Shown: positions 39,259-57,994, counted from the stretch's first letter. The stretch is 64,000 bases of DNA from Acidocella sp. (GCA_031291755.1 JARLIK010000019.1:186001-250000); one strand, 5' to 3'. A program made the numbers and translations. Notes: a model not told the origin generated them from the sequence alone.

Positions 39259-39693
39259 ATGGCAAAAAAGATTGTTGGCTATATTAAGCTGCAAATTCCC
39301 GCCGGTAAGGCTAACCCGTCGCCGCCAGTAGGCCCGGCGCTCGGTCAGCGCGGTTTGAATATCATGCAGTTCGTCAAGGAATTCAACGCCGCGACGCAGG
39401 GCATGGAGCCTGGTATGCCGGTGCCGGTGGTGATCACCGCGTACGGCGACCGTACCTTCAACTTCATCATGAAGACCCCGCCGAACACCTACTTCCTCAA
39501 GAAGGCGGCCGGTATCACCAAGGGCACGACCACCCCAGGCAAAGGTGCGGCTGTGGGTAAAGTGACCATGTCGCAGCTGCGTGAAATCGCCGCGACCAAG
39601 ATGATTCATATGAATGCCAACGATGTTGACGGCGCTGTCCGCATGTTGATTGGCTCGGCCCGCTCGATGGGCGTGACCGTGGTGGAGGGCTAA
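39259..39693 (+). CDS. rplK: 50S ribosomal protein L11
   Basis: 144 aa. [40 protein letters not shown] and [15 protein letters not shown] are standard L11 features; the C-terminal domain ([20 protein letters not shown]) contacts the GTPase-associated centre of 23S rRNA. AGGAGCCAGAA precedes the ATG. First gene of the rplKAJL-rpoBC operon here, 4 bases before rplA. Confidence 0.98.
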   Translation: MAKKIVGYIKLQIPAGKANPSPPVGPALGQRGLNIMQFVKEFNAATQGMEPGMPVPVVITAYGDRTFNFIMKTPPNTYFLKKAAGITKGTTTPGKGAAVGKVTMSQLREIAATKMIHMNANDVDGAVRMLIGSARSMGVTVVEG

Positions 39694-39697
39694 TCCG

Positions 39698-40390
39698 ATG
39701 GCACATGATAAGCGCTTAACCAAAGCCTACACCACCTTCGACCGCAACAAGAACTACGCGCTGACCGAAGCCGTGAAGATGGCCAAGACCAATGCCAAGG
39801 CGAAGTTTGATGAAACCATTGAAATTTCGCTGAACCTGGGCATTGACCCGCGCCACGCCGACCAGATGGTTCGTGGTCTGATCTCGCTGCCGAATGGTAC
39901 GGGTAAAGTTCTGCGCGTCGGCGTGTTCGCCCGCGGTGCTAAGGCTGATGAAGCTTTGGCCGCCGGCGCTGACGTGGTTGGCGCTGATGATCTGGCTGAA
40001 AAAGTTCAGGCCGGCGAAATCGCGTTCGACCGCTGCATTGCCACCCCGGACATGATGGCCCTGGTAGGCCGTTTGGGTAAAATTCTCGGGCCGCGTGGCC
40101 TGATGCCAAACCCGAAGCTGGGCACCGTGACCATGGATGTGAAGGGCGCCGTTACGGCTGCCAAGTCTGGTCAGGTTGAGTTCCGCGCTGAGAAGGCGGG
40201 GATTATCCACGCCGGCATCGGCAAGGCCAGCTTCGATGAAGACAAGCTGGTCGAGAACGCCAAGGCTTTGGTGGACGCCGTCCAGAAAGCCAAGCCAACC
40301 GGCGCGAAAGGCACATACTTACAGAAGGTCGCGGTCAGTTCGACCATGGGCCCGGGTATCCGGGTCGATGTCGCCAGCATCACAGCCTGA
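39698..40390 (+). CDS. rplA: 50S ribosomal protein L1
   Basis: 230 aa, full length. [60 protein letters not shown] and [20 protein letters not shown] are family hallmarks. L1 binds the L1 stalk of 23S rRNA and, in many bacteria, represses its own operon by binding the rplK leader; no clear L1-box was verified here. Confidence 0.98.
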   Translation: MAHDKRLTKAYTTFDRNKNYALTEAVKMAKTNAKAKFDETIEISLNLGIDPRHADQMVRGLISLPNGTGKVLRVGVFARGAKADEALAAGADVVGADDLAEKVQAGEIAFDRCIATPDMMALVGRLGKILGPRGLMPNPKLGTVTMDVKGAVTAAKSGQVEFRAEKAGIIHAGIGKASFDEDKLVENAKALVDAVQKAKPTGAKGTYLQKVAVSSTMGPGIRVDVASITA

Positions 40391-40656
40391 TTAGAGAGAT
40401 ACGCGGCGGTTTATCCCGCCGTGGGCAAGGGGGCCTCAAAACCCCCTGATACCTGTCCGAGACCGTCTGCATCCTTCGGGATTTAATGGAAGCAATTCCG
40501 CAAATGGTAGACGAGGTGCCAAGGACTTTTTCGGAAGGCTTTGGTGGTTCTGATGCGTAAGGACAGGCGATTGGTGTTGGGGGGTGGTCCCCTTGCACCT
40601 TGGGTAACCAGATATTCCGGGATTTCCCCGGACATATCGCCAAGTTGGAGACGGAT
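40391..40656 (+). promoter_or_regulatory. L10 (rplJ) mRNA leader
   Basis: 266 bases without a gene between rplA and rplJ. Three hairpins are visible: CGGCGG...CCGCCG near 40403, GGGGG-CCTCAAAA-CCCCC near 40430, and GGTG-tt-GGGG...CCCC-ttg-CACC at 40573-40599. This is where the L10-L12 autoregulatory leader lies in other bacteria. I did not identify the kink-turn binding site with certainty. Confidence 0.6.
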
Positions 40657-41178
40657 GTGGATCGCATAGAGAAGCGTGAATTCGTCGCGGAGTTGTCGAC
40701 GGTGTTTGCCGAGACATCCATGATTGTTGTCACCCGCAATGAGGGCATGACAGTCGCGGATGTTACGGACTTACGCCGGAAGATGCGCGCGGCGGGAGCG
40801 AGCTTCAAGGTTGCGAAGAATCGTCTGGCCCTCCTCGCTCTGGATGGAACCCGGTTCGACGGCTTGAAGCCCTTGATGAAAGGGCCAACGGCAATTTCCT
40901 GGTCAACTGACCCGGTTGCTGTTGCCAAAGCGGCTGTCGACTTCGCCAAAACCAATGACAAGTTTGTACTGGTCGGTGGTTCGCTCGGCTCTCAGATGCT
41001 TGATGTATCTGGGGTCAAAGCGCTCGCCGAACTACCGTCGCTCGACACACTGCGTGCCAAGTTCCTGGGGCTTCTCAATACCCCGGCGACCCGCATTGCA
41101 GGCGTTGTTCAGGCGCCGGCGGCACAGCTTGCCCGGGTTTTTGCGGCGTACGCCGATTCCAAGAGCGAGGCGGCCTGA
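40657..41178 (+). CDS. rplJ: 50S ribosomal protein L10
   Basis: 173 aa from the GTG at 40657, preceded by TTGGAGACGGAT. The track start at 40600 would add [18 protein letters not shown], which is not L10-like and lies in the leader. [40 protein letters not shown] and [20 protein letters not shown] are typical; the C-terminal helix carries the L7/L12 dimers. Base of the stalk that recruits translation factors. Confidence 0.96.
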   Translation: MDRIEKREFVAELSTVFAETSMIVVTRNEGMTVADVTDLRRKMRAAGASFKVAKNRLALLALDGTRFDGLKPLMKGPTAISWSTDPVAVAKAAVDFAKTNDKFVLVGGSLGSQMLDVSGVKALAELPSLDTLRAKFLGLLNTPATRIAGVVQAPAAQLARVFAAYADSKSEAA

Positions 41179-41271
41179 GGGTCACTTCAAAAATCTTGAA
41201 ACAGTTTGTGGGCTGGCGTGGTGCTGGCTTGCAGGGAACCAATCAAAGACTACCTATTAGGAATATATATC

Positions 41272-41652
41272 ATGGCCGATCTTAACTCGCTCGTTGAAGA
41301 GCTGTCGAAACTGACTGTTCTGGAAGCTGCTGAGCTTTCCAAGCTTCTGGAAGAAAAATGGGGCGTGTCCGCTGCTGCACCGGTTGCCGCAGCTGCGGCT
41401 CCTGCTGGCGGCGGCGCTGCTGCTGCTCCGGCTGAAGAACAGACCGAATTCACTGTGATCCTCGCCAATGCCGGCGAGAAGAAGATCAACGTGATTAAGG
41501 AAATCCGGACCATCACCGGTCTGGGTCTCAAGGAAGCTAAGGACCTTGTTGAAGGCGCTCCGAAGACCGTCAAGGAAAACGCGACGAAGGACGAAGCTGC
41601 TGCCATCAAGAAGACATTGGAAGAGCAGGGCGCGACTGTCGAAGTCAAGTAA
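41272..41652 (+). CDS. rplL: 50S ribosomal protein L7/L12
   Basis: 126 aa from the ATG at 41272, with AGGAATATATATC before it; the upstream ATG at 41206 has no family match. The N-terminal dimerisation region [20 protein letters not shown], an Ala/Gly/Pro hinge ([18 protein letters not shown]) and the C-terminal factor-binding domain [20 protein letters not shown] with [18 protein letters not shown] are all present. Followed by a hairpin and rpoB. Confidence 0.98.
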   Translation: MADLNSLVEELSKLTVLEAAELSKLLEEKWGVSAAAPVAAAAAPAGGGAAAAPAEEQTEFTVILANAGEKKINVIKEIRTITGLGLKEAKDLVEGAPKTVKENATKDEAAAIKKTLEEQGATVEVK

Positions 41653-41702
41653 TTGTCTCATCCGCGAGGGTTGTATGACCCTCGCAAACTGCGCCTAACA
41701 GG

Positions 41703-41732
41703 GCGGGCGATTACCATAGGGTAATCGCCCGC
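41703..41732 (+). promoter_or_regulatory. 13-bp perfect hairpin between rplL and rpoB
   Basis: GCGGGCGATTACC-ATAG-GGTAATCGCCCGC: a perfect 13-bp stem with a 4-nt loop and no T-run after it. In E. coli this intergenic gap holds an attenuator and an RNase III processing site, and this hairpin could act likewise to set the rplL:rpoB ratio. Function is inferred. Confidence 0.6.
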
Positions 41733-41795
41733 TATCGGCTGTTGTAACGTGCCTACCGGCTAAAACTGCTACTTATGTTGAATTGGGGTTTGTTG

Positions 41796-45980
<4,185 letters not shown>

Positions 45981-46020
45981 GCCGATTGCCTGACCACAAC
46001 CAGAAATTTGAGGGTGTTGA

Positions 46021-50187
<4,167 letters not shown>

Positions 50188-50230
50188 GCTTTAAAGCAGC
50201 ATCCAAGAGAGACCTCTGGGTTGCGATTAA

Positions 50231-50258
50231 AAATGCCGGGCTTGTCCCGGCATTTTTT
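50231..50258 (+). terminator. intrinsic terminator after rpoC
   Basis: AAATGCCGGG-CTTGT-CCCGGCATTT followed by TTT: a 10-bp GC-rich stem with a T run. It lies 43 bases after the rpoC stop and separates the rpl/rpo operon from the str operon. Confidence 0.92.
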
Positions 50259-50502
50259 GTGCCTGGGCTATTTTACAGGCCCGCCATTCGCAAATCGCTA
50301 ACATTTTAGGGTAGCGCGAAGCCGAGTCATGGGGGCAGAAGATTAAATAAATGGGCACGGCTAAGACGGTAGTGCTTTTATCCCTGGGTAAATTAGCGTT
50401 CCTGGCGTTTGGCCGGTTCATCACAGTTTAGTTCTGGACAATAATCGAATTGTGAACGATCCTCGGTACTGCGGGCTCAAAACCTGTCTTGAAGGGTGAA
50501 GA

Positions 50503-50802
50503 ATGATTTTGGATTCGTGGTTGCGGGGCTCTTGCCTGCTGGTGTGTTTGTCGTTGATCGGGATGCAGGCGGCAAACGCCACTGAAATCAAGCTGCAGCA
50601 CCCCTCCGGAGTTGTCACTGACGTCTCAAATAAAGGCCCCGGCGGTTCGTGGCTCATCGAGGAATGTTTTCCTGATGGCACGGTTAACGAGACCGGGACG
50701 GAACCACCTGCCATGACCCCGGACCAGGTCGTGCAGACCTTGAACAAACATGGTGACGTGGTGACCATCGACGGGGCGCCCTTTATCCCGGGCATGAACT
50801 GA
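50503..50802 (+). CDS. small secreted hypothetical protein
   Basis: 99 aa. MILDSWLRGSCLLVCLSLIG then MQAANATEI is a signal peptide with ANA-T cleavage. The short mature part (about 72 aa) has one Cys (LIEECFPDG), a Gly-rich turn SNKGPGGSWLIEE and ends with VVTIDGAPFIPGMN. No family is recognised. AAGGGTGAAGA serves as the RBS. It has been inserted between rpoC (behind a terminator) and rpsL, where most bacteria have no gene. The opposite-strand ORFs are shadows. Confidence 0.72.
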   Translation: MILDSWLRGSCLLVCLSLIGMQAANATEIKLQHPSGVVTDVSNKGPGGSWLIEECFPDGTVNETGTEPPAMTPDQVVQTLNKHGDVVTIDGAPFIPGMN

Positions 50803-51227
50803 GCCGCCCTGGTGGCGTGCCGCTGAGAGGTGGTTTTGCCCCGAGTCTAGGGTTTCAAGTGGTTTCGCGTCTTAGATTCATGGCTGGCCGATGGCGTTTC
50901 AGGCCGCTAAAAGCCTGGGGATACCGCCCCAGCCATGCCGCCATTGCCTAGCTGCCTTTTAATCACTTCAAACCCCCTCGCAATGCTTGACTTGGGGGGT
51001 GGTCACTCTTAAGGAAGGCGCTCTCGCGGTTCCGATGCTTTTCGGGTCCGGGTTTGTTCTTAATATCTGGCGCGTGCGGCGCCGTCCCCTGAGTTTCAGG
51101 GCGCTAAGGCCGCGTGTTGGAGAAGAATTCCGTAAGGTGAGCCATTTCGCTCGCCTTGCGGTTATTTATTTTGAGCAAACCAGGCCAAAAAAGCCCCGGC
51201 ACAGTGACACACGAACAGGATTGATAG
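50803..51227 (+). other. rpsL upstream region and leader
   Basis: 425 bases with no convincing gene. A possible promoter has TTGACT at 50987 with TTAAGG-like -10 near 51009; the -10 is poor. Beyond it a terminator-like hairpin lies at 51131-51160, 67 bases before rpsL. The ORF at 50987-51241 lacks family features and overlaps rpsL. The length suggests a regulated str-operon leader. Confidence 0.55.
51131..51160 (+). promoter_or_regulatory. terminator-like leader hairpin before rpsL
   Basis: CGTAAGGTGAGC-CATTTC-GCTCGCCTTGCG: a 12-bp stem with two GT pairs and a 6-nt loop, followed by GTTATTTATTTT. The shape is that of an attenuator or a weak terminator inside the str leader. No alternative antiterminator structure was worked out. 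Confidence 0.5.
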
Positions 51228-51599
51228 ATGCCGACGATTAATCAGTTGATTGCCAAAGGCCGTGAGCCAGCAACGAAGCGCAATAAGGTGCCGGCCCTCG
51301 AAGGCTGCCCGCAAAAGCGTGGCGTTTGCACGCGTGTGTACACCACCACGCCGAAGAAGCCGAACTCAGCCCTTCGTAAGGTTGCCAAAGTGCGCCTGAC
51401 CAATGGTTTCGAGGTCGTGAGCTACATTCCGGGTGAAGGCCATAACCTGCAGGAGCACTCGGTGGTGCTGATCCGCGGCGGCCGTGTGAAAGATTTGCCA
51501 GGCGTTCGTTACCACATCCTGCGCGGTGTGCTCGATACGCAGGGTCTGCCGAAACGCCGCAAGCGCCGTTCGCTCTATGGCGCGAAGCGTCCGAAGTAA
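51228..51599 (+). CDS. rpsL: 30S ribosomal protein S12
   Basis: 123 aa. [40 protein letters not shown] with the streptomycin-related Lys, [20 protein letters not shown]. The K-P-N-S-A region and the later [12 protein letters not shown] look wild-type, so no streptomycin-resistance change is evident. Decoding-centre protein; starts the rpsL-rpsG-tuf run. Confidence 0.98.
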   Translation: MPTINQLIAKGREPATKRNKVPALEGCPQKRGVCTRVYTTTPKKPNSALRKVAKVRLTNGFEVVSYIPGEGHNLQEHSVVLIRGGRVKDLPGVRYHILRGVLDTQGLPKRRKRRSLYGAKRPK

Positions 51600-51612
51600 G
51601 AGGATATAGAAT

Positions 51613-52089
51613 ATGAGCAGACGCCACCGCGCCACTAAGCGCGAAGTTCTCCCGGACGCCAAGTTCGGTGATGTCGTCATCAGCCGTTTTATGAACGTGT
51701 TGATGTATGATGGTAAGAAATCCGCCGCCGAAGGCATCGTTTACGGTGCGCTCGACGTGTTGAAGAAGCGCGGCGGGGCGAATGCCGACCCGGTTCGCCT
51801 GTTCCACGAAGCGCTTGATAACGTGAAGCCGGCGATTGAAGTTCGGTCGCCCCGCGTTGGTGGTGCAACCTACCAGGTGCCGGTTGAAGTCCGCACTGAG
51901 CGCCGTCAGGCGCTGGCCATCCGCTGGATCATCGATAGCGCCCGCAAACGCGGTGAGCACACGATGGAAGAGCGGCTTTCAAACGAGTTGCAGGATGCGG
52001 TGAATAATCGCGGGTCTGCCGTCAAGAAACGCGAAGACACCCATCGTATGGCCGAGGCTAACAAAGCCTTCAGCCATTATCGCTGGTAA
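51613..52089 (+). CDS. rpsG: 30S ribosomal protein S7
   Basis: 158 aa. [60 protein letters not shown] and [20 protein letters not shown] are standard. Nucleates 30S head assembly and in E. coli represses the str operon. Just 37 bases separate its stop from tuf; fusA, normally in between, is absent. Confidence 0.98.
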   Translation: MSRRHRATKREVLPDAKFGDVVISRFMNVLMYDGKKSAAEGIVYGALDVLKKRGGANADPVRLFHEALDNVKPAIEVRSPRVGGATYQVPVEVRTERRQALAIRWIIDSARKRGEHTMEERLSNELQDAVNNRGSAVKKREDTHRMAEANKAFSHYRW

Positions 52090-52126
52090 CATCCACATTT
52101 AGTTTAGTCCGTACGGAGCAAGTCAC

Positions 52127-53314
52127 ATGGCAAAAGCAAAATTTGAGCGCAATAAGCCGCACGTTAACATCGGCACCATCGGTCACGTTGACCATGGCAA
52201 AACCTCACTCACCGCCGCCATCACCAAGGTGCTGGCAAAGTCCGGCGGCGCCACCTTCACCGCCTACGACATGATCGATAAGGCTCCTGAAGAACGCGCT
52301 CGCGGCATCACCATCTCGACCGCTCACGTTGAGTACGAGACCGCCAACCGCCATTACGCCCACGTCGACTGCCCCGGCCACGCTGACTATGTGAAAAACA
52401 TGATCACCGGTGCTGCCCAGATGGACGGCGCGATCCTGGTTGTTTCCGCTGCTGACGGCCCGATGCCGCAAACTCGCGAGCACATCCTGCTGGCCCGTCA
52501 GGTTGGTGTGCCTTCGCTGGTGGTGTTCCTGAACAAGATGGATCTGGCTGACCCTGATCTGGTCGAGCTGGTGGAAATGGAAGTTCGTGAACTTCTCTCC
52601 AAGTACGGCTTCGATGGCGACAACATCCCCATCATCAAGGGTTCGGCTGTTGCCGCCCTCGAAGACAAGACCCCGGAAATTGGCGAGCAGGCTGTGCTGG
52701 CTTTGATGGCCGCGGTTGACGAATATATTCCGCAGCCGGCCCGCGCCAAGGACAAGCCGTTCCTGATGCCGGTTGAAGACGTATTCTCGATCTCTGGCCG
52801 TGGCACTGTTGCTACCGGTCGTGTGGAGCGCGGCATCATCAAGGTTGGTGAAGAAGTTGAAGTGGTTGGCCTGCGCGCCACCACCAAGACCATCGTCACC
52901 GGCGTTGAAATGTTCCGCAAGCTGCTCGACCAGGGTGAAGCCGGCGATAACATTGGCGCATTGCTGCGTGGTACCAAGCGTGAAGACATCGAGCGCGGCC
53001 AGGTTCTGGCAGCCCCGGGTTCAATCACCCCGCACACCAAGTTCCATGCTCAGGCCTATATTCTGACGAAGGAAGAGGGTGGCCGTCATACGCCGTTCTT
53101 CACCAACTATCGTCCGCAGTTCTATTTCCGTACCACCGACGTCACGGGTATCGTGACTTTGGAAGCCGGCACGGAAATGGTGATGCCGGGTGATAACGTG
53201 GCGATCGACGTTGATCTCATCGCGCCGATCGCGATGGATGAAGGCTTGCGTTTCGCCATTCGTGAAGGTGGCCGGACCGTTGGTTCGGGCGTCGTTGCCA
53301 AGGTCACTAAGTAA
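52127..53314 (+). CDS. tuf: elongation factor Tu
   Basis: 395 aa GTPase that delivers aminoacyl-tRNA. G1 [18 protein letters not shown], switch [22 protein letters not shown]3 [21 protein letters not shown]4 [20 protein letters not shown]; domain 2 [20 protein letters not shown] and the C-terminal [20 protein letters not shown]. All normal. Usually follows fusA; here it follows rpsG directly. A second tuf copy elsewhere is common but cannot be judged. Confidence 0.98.
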   Translation: MAKAKFERNKPHVNIGTIGHVDHGKTSLTAAITKVLAKSGGATFTAYDMIDKAPEERARGITISTAHVEYETANRHYAHVDCPGHADYVKNMITGAAQMDGAILVVSAADGPMPQTREHILLARQVGVPSLVVFLNKMDLADPDLVELVEMEVRELLSKYGFDGDNIPIIKGSAVAALEDKTPEIGEQAVLALMAAVDEYIPQPARAKDKPFLMPVEDVFSISGRGTVATGRVERGIIKVGEEVEVVGLRATTKTIVTGVEMFRKLLDQGEAGDNIGALLRGTKREDIERGQVLAAPGSITPHTKFHAQAYILTKEEGGRHTPFFTNYRPQFYFRTTDVTGIVTLEAGTEMVMPGDNVAIDVDLIAPIAMDEGLRFAIREGGRTVGSGVVAKVTK

Positions 53315-53343
53315 AATTCGGCCCCCAGGAGCGTAAGTTTACT

Positions 53344-53652
53344 ATGGACAACCAAAACATCCGCATTCGCTTAAAAGCGTATGACCACCGCGTGCTGGAT
53401 AACAGCACGAAGGACATCGTGAACACGGCGAAGCGTACGGGCGCACAAGTGCGGGGGCCGATTCCGCTGCCGACACATATCGAACGGTTCACCGTGAACC
53501 GTTCGCCGCATGTGGACAAAAAGAGCCGCGAGCAGTTCGAGATTCGGACTCATCGCCGCTTGCTAGATATCGTTGACCCGACCCCGCAAACCGTGGACGC
53601 GCTGATGAAGCTCGACCTGGCTGCTGGCGTCGAAGTCGAAATCAAGATCTGA
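53344..53652 (+). CDS. rpsJ: 30S ribosomal protein S10
   Basis: 102 aa. [40 protein letters not shown] and [20 protein letters not shown] are diagnostic. First gene of the S10 gene group; also NusE in transcription antitermination. 29 bases after tuf, so probably cotranscribed with the str genes. Confidence 0.98.
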   Translation: MDNQNIRIRLKAYDHRVLDNSTKDIVNTAKRTGAQVRGPIPLPTHIERFTVNRSPHVDKKSREQFEIRTHRRLLDIVDPTPQTVDALMKLDLAAGVEVEIKI

Positions 53653-53666
53653 GACCAGGTGGAATT

Positions 53667-54341
53667 ATGCGTACCGGTGTGATTGCAAAAAAGCTGGGTA
53701 TGACCCGGCTATTTAAAGAAGACGGCACCCACGTGCCGGTGACAGTTCTGCACCTCGATGAGGTTCGGGTTGTCGCCACACGTACCGTGGAAACCGATGG
53801 CTATACTGCGGTGCAGCTTGGGTTTGGTAAAGCCAAACCCAAGAATGTGAGCAAGCCGCAAAAGGGCCATTTCGCGAAAGCCAAGGTTGAGCCGTCAAAG
53901 AAACTCGTTGAGTTCCGAGTGGCGCCTGACGCCGTGCTGGAGCCCGGCGTGCAGATCTCACCGTCGCATTTTACGGTTGGTCAGTTCGTTGACGTTGCGG
54001 GTCTCACTAAGGGTAAGGGTTTCCAGGGCGGTATGAAGCGTTGGAACTTCTCTGGTCTTGAGGCCAGCCATGGCGTTTCCGTCAGCCATCGTAGCTTGGG
54101 GTCAACCGGTAATCGTCAGGATCCCGGCAAGACCTTCAAGAACAAAAAAATGCCAGGCCATATGGGTCAAGAGCGCGTGACCACGCTCAACCTGACTGTG
54201 GCGGCGATCGATGAAGCCCGCAACCTCGTGATGGTGCACGGCGCCGTTCCGGGTTCCAAAGGCGACTATGTGACCTTGCGGGATGCGATCAAGCGCGCCC
54301 GCCCGGCTGACGCCGCTTACCCGGCCGGCTTGAAAGGCTGA
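53667..54341 (+). CDS. rplC: 50S ribosomal protein L3
   Basis: 224 aa. [40 protein letters not shown] with [20 protein letters not shown] and [20 protein letters not shown] are typical; the central loop reaches the peptidyl-transferase centre. 14 bases after rpsJ. Confidence 0.98.
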   Translation: MRTGVIAKKLGMTRLFKEDGTHVPVTVLHLDEVRVVATRTVETDGYTAVQLGFGKAKPKNVSKPQKGHFAKAKVEPSKKLVEFRVAPDAVLEPGVQISPSHFTVGQFVDVAGLTKGKGFQGGMKRWNFSGLEASHGVSVSHRSLGSTGNRQDPGKTFKNKKMPGHMGQERVTTLNLTVAAIDEARNLVMVHGAVPGSKGDYVTLRDAIKRARPADAAYPAGLKG

Positions 54342-54346
54342 TTGAT

Positions 54347-54961
54347 ATGAAATTCGATATTTACGATTTCGATGCCAAGGCGGCCGGTTCCACCGAGTTG
54401 CCGGAAGACATCTTCGGCATCGCGCCGCGCCCGGATATTATGGCGCGTGTTGTGCACTGGCAGCTTTCCAAGCGCCGCTCAGGCAACCATAAAACCAAGG
54501 GCATGGGCGAAGTTTCGGGCACTACCCGCAAGCCGTTCAAGCAGAAGGGGACGGGTAATGCGCGTCAAGGTTCGTTGCGCGCCCCGCAATTCCGCACCGG
54601 TGGTGTTGTGCATGGTCCGGTGGTACGTGACCATGGCTATAATCTGAACAAAAAAGTGCGCCGCCTGGGCCTGCTTTCGGCGCTCAGCCAGAAGGCTGCC
54701 GATGGCAAGCTGGTAGTGCTGGATGCCGTGGCCGCTTTGGAAAAGACCAAGGATGTGGCAGCGCGCGTCAAAAAATTCGGCTGGTCGTCGGCGCTGATCG
54801 TCGATGCGGCGGTGGATCAGAAGTTCCTCGCCGCCAGCCGCGCTGTGCATGGTTTGGACATTCTGCCGGTTATCGGCGCGAATGTTTATGACATCCTGCA
54901 GCATGATATTCTGGTGATCACCAAGGCCGGCCTTGATGGTTTGAAGGAGCGCTTGGCATGA
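54347..54961 (+). CDS. rplD: 50S ribosomal protein L4
   Basis: 204 aa. [20 protein letters not shown], the exit-tunnel loop [20 protein letters not shown] and [20 protein letters not shown] are normal, so no macrolide-type change is evident. L4 represses the S10 operon in gammaproteobacteria; an equivalent here is unknown. Its stop overlaps rplW (ATGA). Confidence 0.98.
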   Translation: MKFDIYDFDAKAAGSTELPEDIFGIAPRPDIMARVVHWQLSKRRSGNHKTKGMGEVSGTTRKPFKQKGTGNARQGSLRAPQFRTGGVVHGPVVRDHGYNLNKKVRRLGLLSALSQKAADGKLVVLDAVAALEKTKDVAARVKKFGWSSALIVDAAVDQKFLAASRAVHGLDILPVIGANVYDILQHDILVITKAGLDGLKERLA

Positions 54962-55293
54962 GCACCACCACAATCAAGGCACCGAAGGCTTCGACCATGT
55001 CGAAGGAACGGATGTACCAGGTTATTCGAGCACCTCTGATCACCGAAAAAGCCACGTTGCTCTCGGAAAAGAACCAGTTCGTGTTCAAGGTTTCCGATGA
55101 TGCTACCAAGCCGGAAATCAAAATCGCGATTGAGACTTTGTTCAAGGTTAAAGTAACCGCTGTGAACACGCTGATCACCAAGGGCAAAACCAAGCGGTTC
55201 AAGGGCCGCCCTGGTGTGCGCTCCGACGTGAAGAAAGCGTTCGTGACTTTGGCCGAAGGCCAGAGCATCGATTTCACAACCGGTCTGGCGTAA
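54958..55293 (+). CDS. rplW: 50S ribosomal protein L23
   Basis: 111 aa, slightly longer at the N-terminus than E. coli L23; M14 ([20 protein letters not shown]) is an internal possibility but the 4-base overlap with rplD supports 54958. [20 protein letters not shown] and [20 protein letters not shown] follow. Tunnel-exit protein, docking site for trigger factor and SRP. Confidence 0.96.
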   Translation: MSTTTIKAPKASTMSKERMYQVIRAPLITEKATLLSEKNQFVFKVSDDATKPEIKIAIETLFKVKVTAVNTLITKGKTKRFKGRPGVRSDVKKAFVTLAEGQSIDFTTGLA

Positions 55294-55308
55294 GGCGGGA
55301 CTAGATAA

Positions 55309-56142
55309 ATGGCATTAAAACATTTCAACCCAGTGACGGCCAGCCTTCGCGGCACCGTTCTGATCGACCGCAGCGAACTCTGGAAGGGCAAGCCTGTTAA
55401 GGGCTTAACTGAAGGCAAGCATTCGTCTGGCGGCCGTAACAATCATGGCCGTATCACCAGCCGGTTTCGTGGCGGTGGACATAAGCAGGCCTATCGTATT
55501 GTCGACTTCAAGCGTCGCAAGTACGACGTTGCTGCGACGGTGGAACGTATCGAATATGATCCGAACCGCACCGCTTTCATCGCGCTGATCAAGTATGCCG
55601 ATGGTGAACTGGCTTACATTCTGGCGCCGCAGCGCTTGAAGGTTGGCGATCCGGTGATTTCCGGCGCACGCGTCGACATCAAGCCCGGTAATGCGATGCC
55701 GCTGTCGGCCATTCCGGTCGGCACCATCATCCACAACATCGAGTTGAAGGTTGGCGCCGGCGGCAAAATGGCCCGTTCGGCTGGCACTTTCGCGCAGCTG
55801 GTCGGCAAGGATCAGGGTTATGCCCAGATCAAGCTGATGTCAGGCGAACTTCGTATCGTCCGTTCGGAATGCATGGCCAGCATCGGCGCTGTTTCTAACG
55901 CCGACCATCAGAACGAGCAGATCGGCAAGGCCGGCCGCAGCCGGTGGTTGGGGCGCAAGCCTCATCAGCGCGGTGTTGTGATGAACCCGGTTGACCATCC
56001 GCACGGCGGTGGTGAAGGCCGGACCTCAGGTGGCCGTCATCCGGTTACGCCATGGGGCAAGCCGACCAAAGGTTACAAAACGCGTACCAATAAACGTACG
56101 GATGATCTTATCATCCGCCGCGCTAAGAGCGGGAAGGGCTGA
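55309..56142 (+). CDS. rplB: 50S ribosomal protein L2
   Basis: 277 aa. [40 protein letters not shown], the conserved C-terminal loop [20 protein letters not shown] with the essential His and [20 protein letters not shown]. Required for subunit association and peptidyl transfer. Confidence 0.98.
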   Translation: MALKHFNPVTASLRGTVLIDRSELWKGKPVKGLTEGKHSSGGRNNHGRITSRFRGGGHKQAYRIVDFKRRKYDVAATVERIEYDPNRTAFIALIKYADGELAYILAPQRLKVGDPVISGARVDIKPGNAMPLSAIPVGTIIHNIELKVGAGGKMARSAGTFAQLVGKDQGYAQIKLMSGELRIVRSECMASIGAVSNADHQNEQIGKAGRSRWLGRKPHQRGVVMNPVDHPHGGGEGRTSGGRHPVTPWGKPTKGYKTRTNKRTDDLIIRRAKSGKG

Positions 56143-56145
56143 TAG

Positions 56146-56424
56146 ATGTCACGTTCTGTATGGAAAGGCCCGTTTGTTGACGGGTATATGCTGGCAAAGG
56201 CCGAGACCTCTCGCGCCTCGGGCCGCAACGAGATCATCAAGATCTGGTCGCGCCGCTCGACGATCCTGCCGCAATTCGTTGGTCTCACCTTTGGCGTTTA
56301 CAACGGCAAGAAGTTTCTGCCGGTACAGGTAAACGAAAATATGGTCGGTCATAAATTTGGTGAATTCTCGCCGACGCGCACCTTCCCAGGGCACGCCGCC
56401 GATAAGAAAGCGAAGCGGGGCTAA
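56146..56424 (+). CDS. rpsS: 30S ribosomal protein S19
   Basis: 92 aa. [40 protein letters not shown] and [20 protein letters not shown] are family-standard. 3 bases after rplB. Head protein that pairs with S13. Confidence 0.98.
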   Translation: MSRSVWKGPFVDGYMLAKAETSRASGRNEIIKIWSRRSTILPQFVGLTFGVYNGKKFLPVQVNENMVGHKFGEFSPTRTFPGHAADKKAKRG

Positions 56425-56425
56425 T

Positions 56426-56884
56426 ATGAGCAAGCCGAATTTCCCGCGCACTCTCGCGGATAGCGAAGCCCAGGCGATCACGCGCAACATGCGTTGCAGC
56501 CCGCGTAAGCTGAACCTCGTCGCCCAATCGATTCGCAACCAGCCGGCTGGTAAAGCGATTGCTGACCTTACCTTCAGCAAGCGCCGTATCGCTCAGCAGG
56601 TCAAGAAAACGCTGGAAAGCGCGATCGCCAATGCTGAGAACAATCATCAGCTCGACGTTGATAAGCTGGTCGTGAAAATTGCTGAAGTGGGCCGTGGTAT
56701 TGTGATGCGCCGTTTCCATGCGCGTGGCCGTGGCCGTTCCGCGCAGATCGAAAAATGGTTCAGCCATTTGAAGATCGTGGTGGCTGAGCGTGAACCGGTT
56801 GAGAAGCCGCGCCGCGATACCAAACCTGGCCATTCCAAGGGTTCCGTGAAGCCCGCAACTCAGACCGCTGTGGAGACCGCATAA
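56426..56884 (+). CDS. rplV: 50S ribosomal protein L22
   Basis: 152 aa from the ATG at 56426, two bases after the rpsS stop; the earlier ORF start at 56357 lies in rps[21 protein letters not shown] and the beta-hairpin [20 protein letters not shown] are present, and a Pro/Lys/Thr tail extends the C-terminus ([20 protein letters not shown]) beyond E. coli length, common in alphaproteobacteria. Confidence 0.97.
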   Translation: MSKPNFPRTLADSEAQAITRNMRCSPRKLNLVAQSIRNQPAGKAIADLTFSKRRIAQQVKKTLESAIANAENNHQLDVDKLVVKIAEVGRGIVMRRFHARGRGRSAQIEKWFSHLKIVVAEREPVEKPRRDTKPGHSKGSVKPATQTAVETA

Positions 56885-56885
56885 T

Positions 56886-57563
56886 ATGGGTCACAAGATT
56901 AATCCGATCGGTATGCGCCTTGGCATTACCCGCACCTGGGACAGCCGTTGGTATGCTGGCAAAGACTACGCCAAGCTGCTGCATGACGATATCAAACTTC
57001 GTGCCCATTTGCGCGCCAAGCTCTCTCAGGCTGGCGTGTCCAAAGTGGTCATCGAACGCCCGGCCAAAAAGCCGCGTGTGACCATCTATGCTGCACGCCC
57101 CGGCGTGGTGATCGGCAAGAAGGGTCAGGATATCGACACGCTGCGCAAGGAATTGTCGGTGATGGCGAAGGCCGAGGTTTCCTTGAACATCATGGAAATC
57201 CGCAAGCCGGAAATCGATGCAACCTTGGTTGCCGAAAACATTGCCCAGCAGCTTGAACGCCGCGTCGCGTTCCGCCGCGCCATGAAGCGCGCGGTGCAGT
57301 CTGCCATGCGTTTGGGCGCTCAGGGAATTCGTATCAATTGCGGCGGTCGTCTCGGCGGCGCTGAAATTGCCCGGATGGAATGGTACCGTGAAGGCCGCGT
57401 GCCTTTGCACACTCTGCGTGCTGACATCGACTACGGTGTTGCCACGGCAAAAACCACTTACGGCACGTGCGGCGTGAAAGTTTGGATCTTCAAGGGCGAG
57501 ATTCTCGTTCAGGATCCGTTGGCGCAGGATAAGCGCGCTGCCGAACAAGCCCCGCAGCGCTGA
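56886..57563 (+). CDS. rpsC: 30S ribosomal protein S3
   Basis: 225 aa. [20 protein letters not shown], the KH domain [20 protein letters not shown] and [20 protein letters not shown] then [20 protein letters not shown] are typical. Lines the mRNA entry channel. Confidence 0.98.
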   Translation: MGHKINPIGMRLGITRTWDSRWYAGKDYAKLLHDDIKLRAHLRAKLSQAGVSKVVIERPAKKPRVTIYAARPGVVIGKKGQDIDTLRKELSVMAKAEVSLNIMEIRKPEIDATLVAENIAQQLERRVAFRRAMKRAVQSAMRLGAQGIRINCGGRLGGAEIARMEWYREGRVPLHTLRADIDYGVATAKTTYGTCGVKVWIFKGEILVQDPLAQDKRAAEQAPQR

Positions 57564-57576
57564 GGAATAATTAGCT

Positions 57577-57993
57577 ATGATGTCCCCCAAGCGTACGAAG
57601 TTTCGTAAAGCCCACAAAGGCCGTATCCACGGTCTGGCCAAGGGTAACACGCAGCTTAATTTTGGCGCCTTCGGCCTGAAGGCTCTGGAGCCGGAGCGGA
57701 TTACCGCCCGTCAGATCGAATCAGCTCGCCGTGCGATCACCCGCGCGATGAAGCGTGCCGGCCGCGTCTGGATCCGGATTTTCCCGGATCTGCCGGTGTC
57801 CACCAAGCCTGCCGAGGTTCGTATGGGCTCCGGTAAAGGTAGCCCGGAATTCTGGGTGGCCCGCGTGCATCCTGGTCGTATCGTGTTTGAGATCGATGGT
57901 GTTGCCGAGCCGCTGGCTCGTGAAGCTTTGGCATTGGGTGCCGCGAAATTGCCGATCAGGACCAAGTTCGTGACCCGGATTGGAGACGCGTAA
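57577..57993 (+). CDS. rplP: 50S ribosomal protein L16
   Basis: 138 aa (137 if translation begins at the second ATG, 57580). [60 protein letters not shown] and [20 protein letters not shown] are standard. Helps position A-site tRNA. Confidence 0.98.
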   Translation: MMSPKRTKFRKAHKGRIHGLAKGNTQLNFGAFGLKALEPERITARQIESARRAITRAMKRAGRVWIRIFPDLPVSTKPAEVRMGSGKGSPEFWVARVHPGRIVFEIDGVAEPLAREALALGAAKLPIRTKFVTRIGDA

Positions 57994-57994
57994 T

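Noticed and set aside
39091-39723. 210-aa minus-strand ORF
   Set aside because: It is a shadow over rplK and the ppiD/rplK promoter region.
50987-51241. 84-aa ORF before rpsL
   Set aside because: It overlaps the rpsL start, has no family features and lies in the leader; it starts in a likely promoter element.
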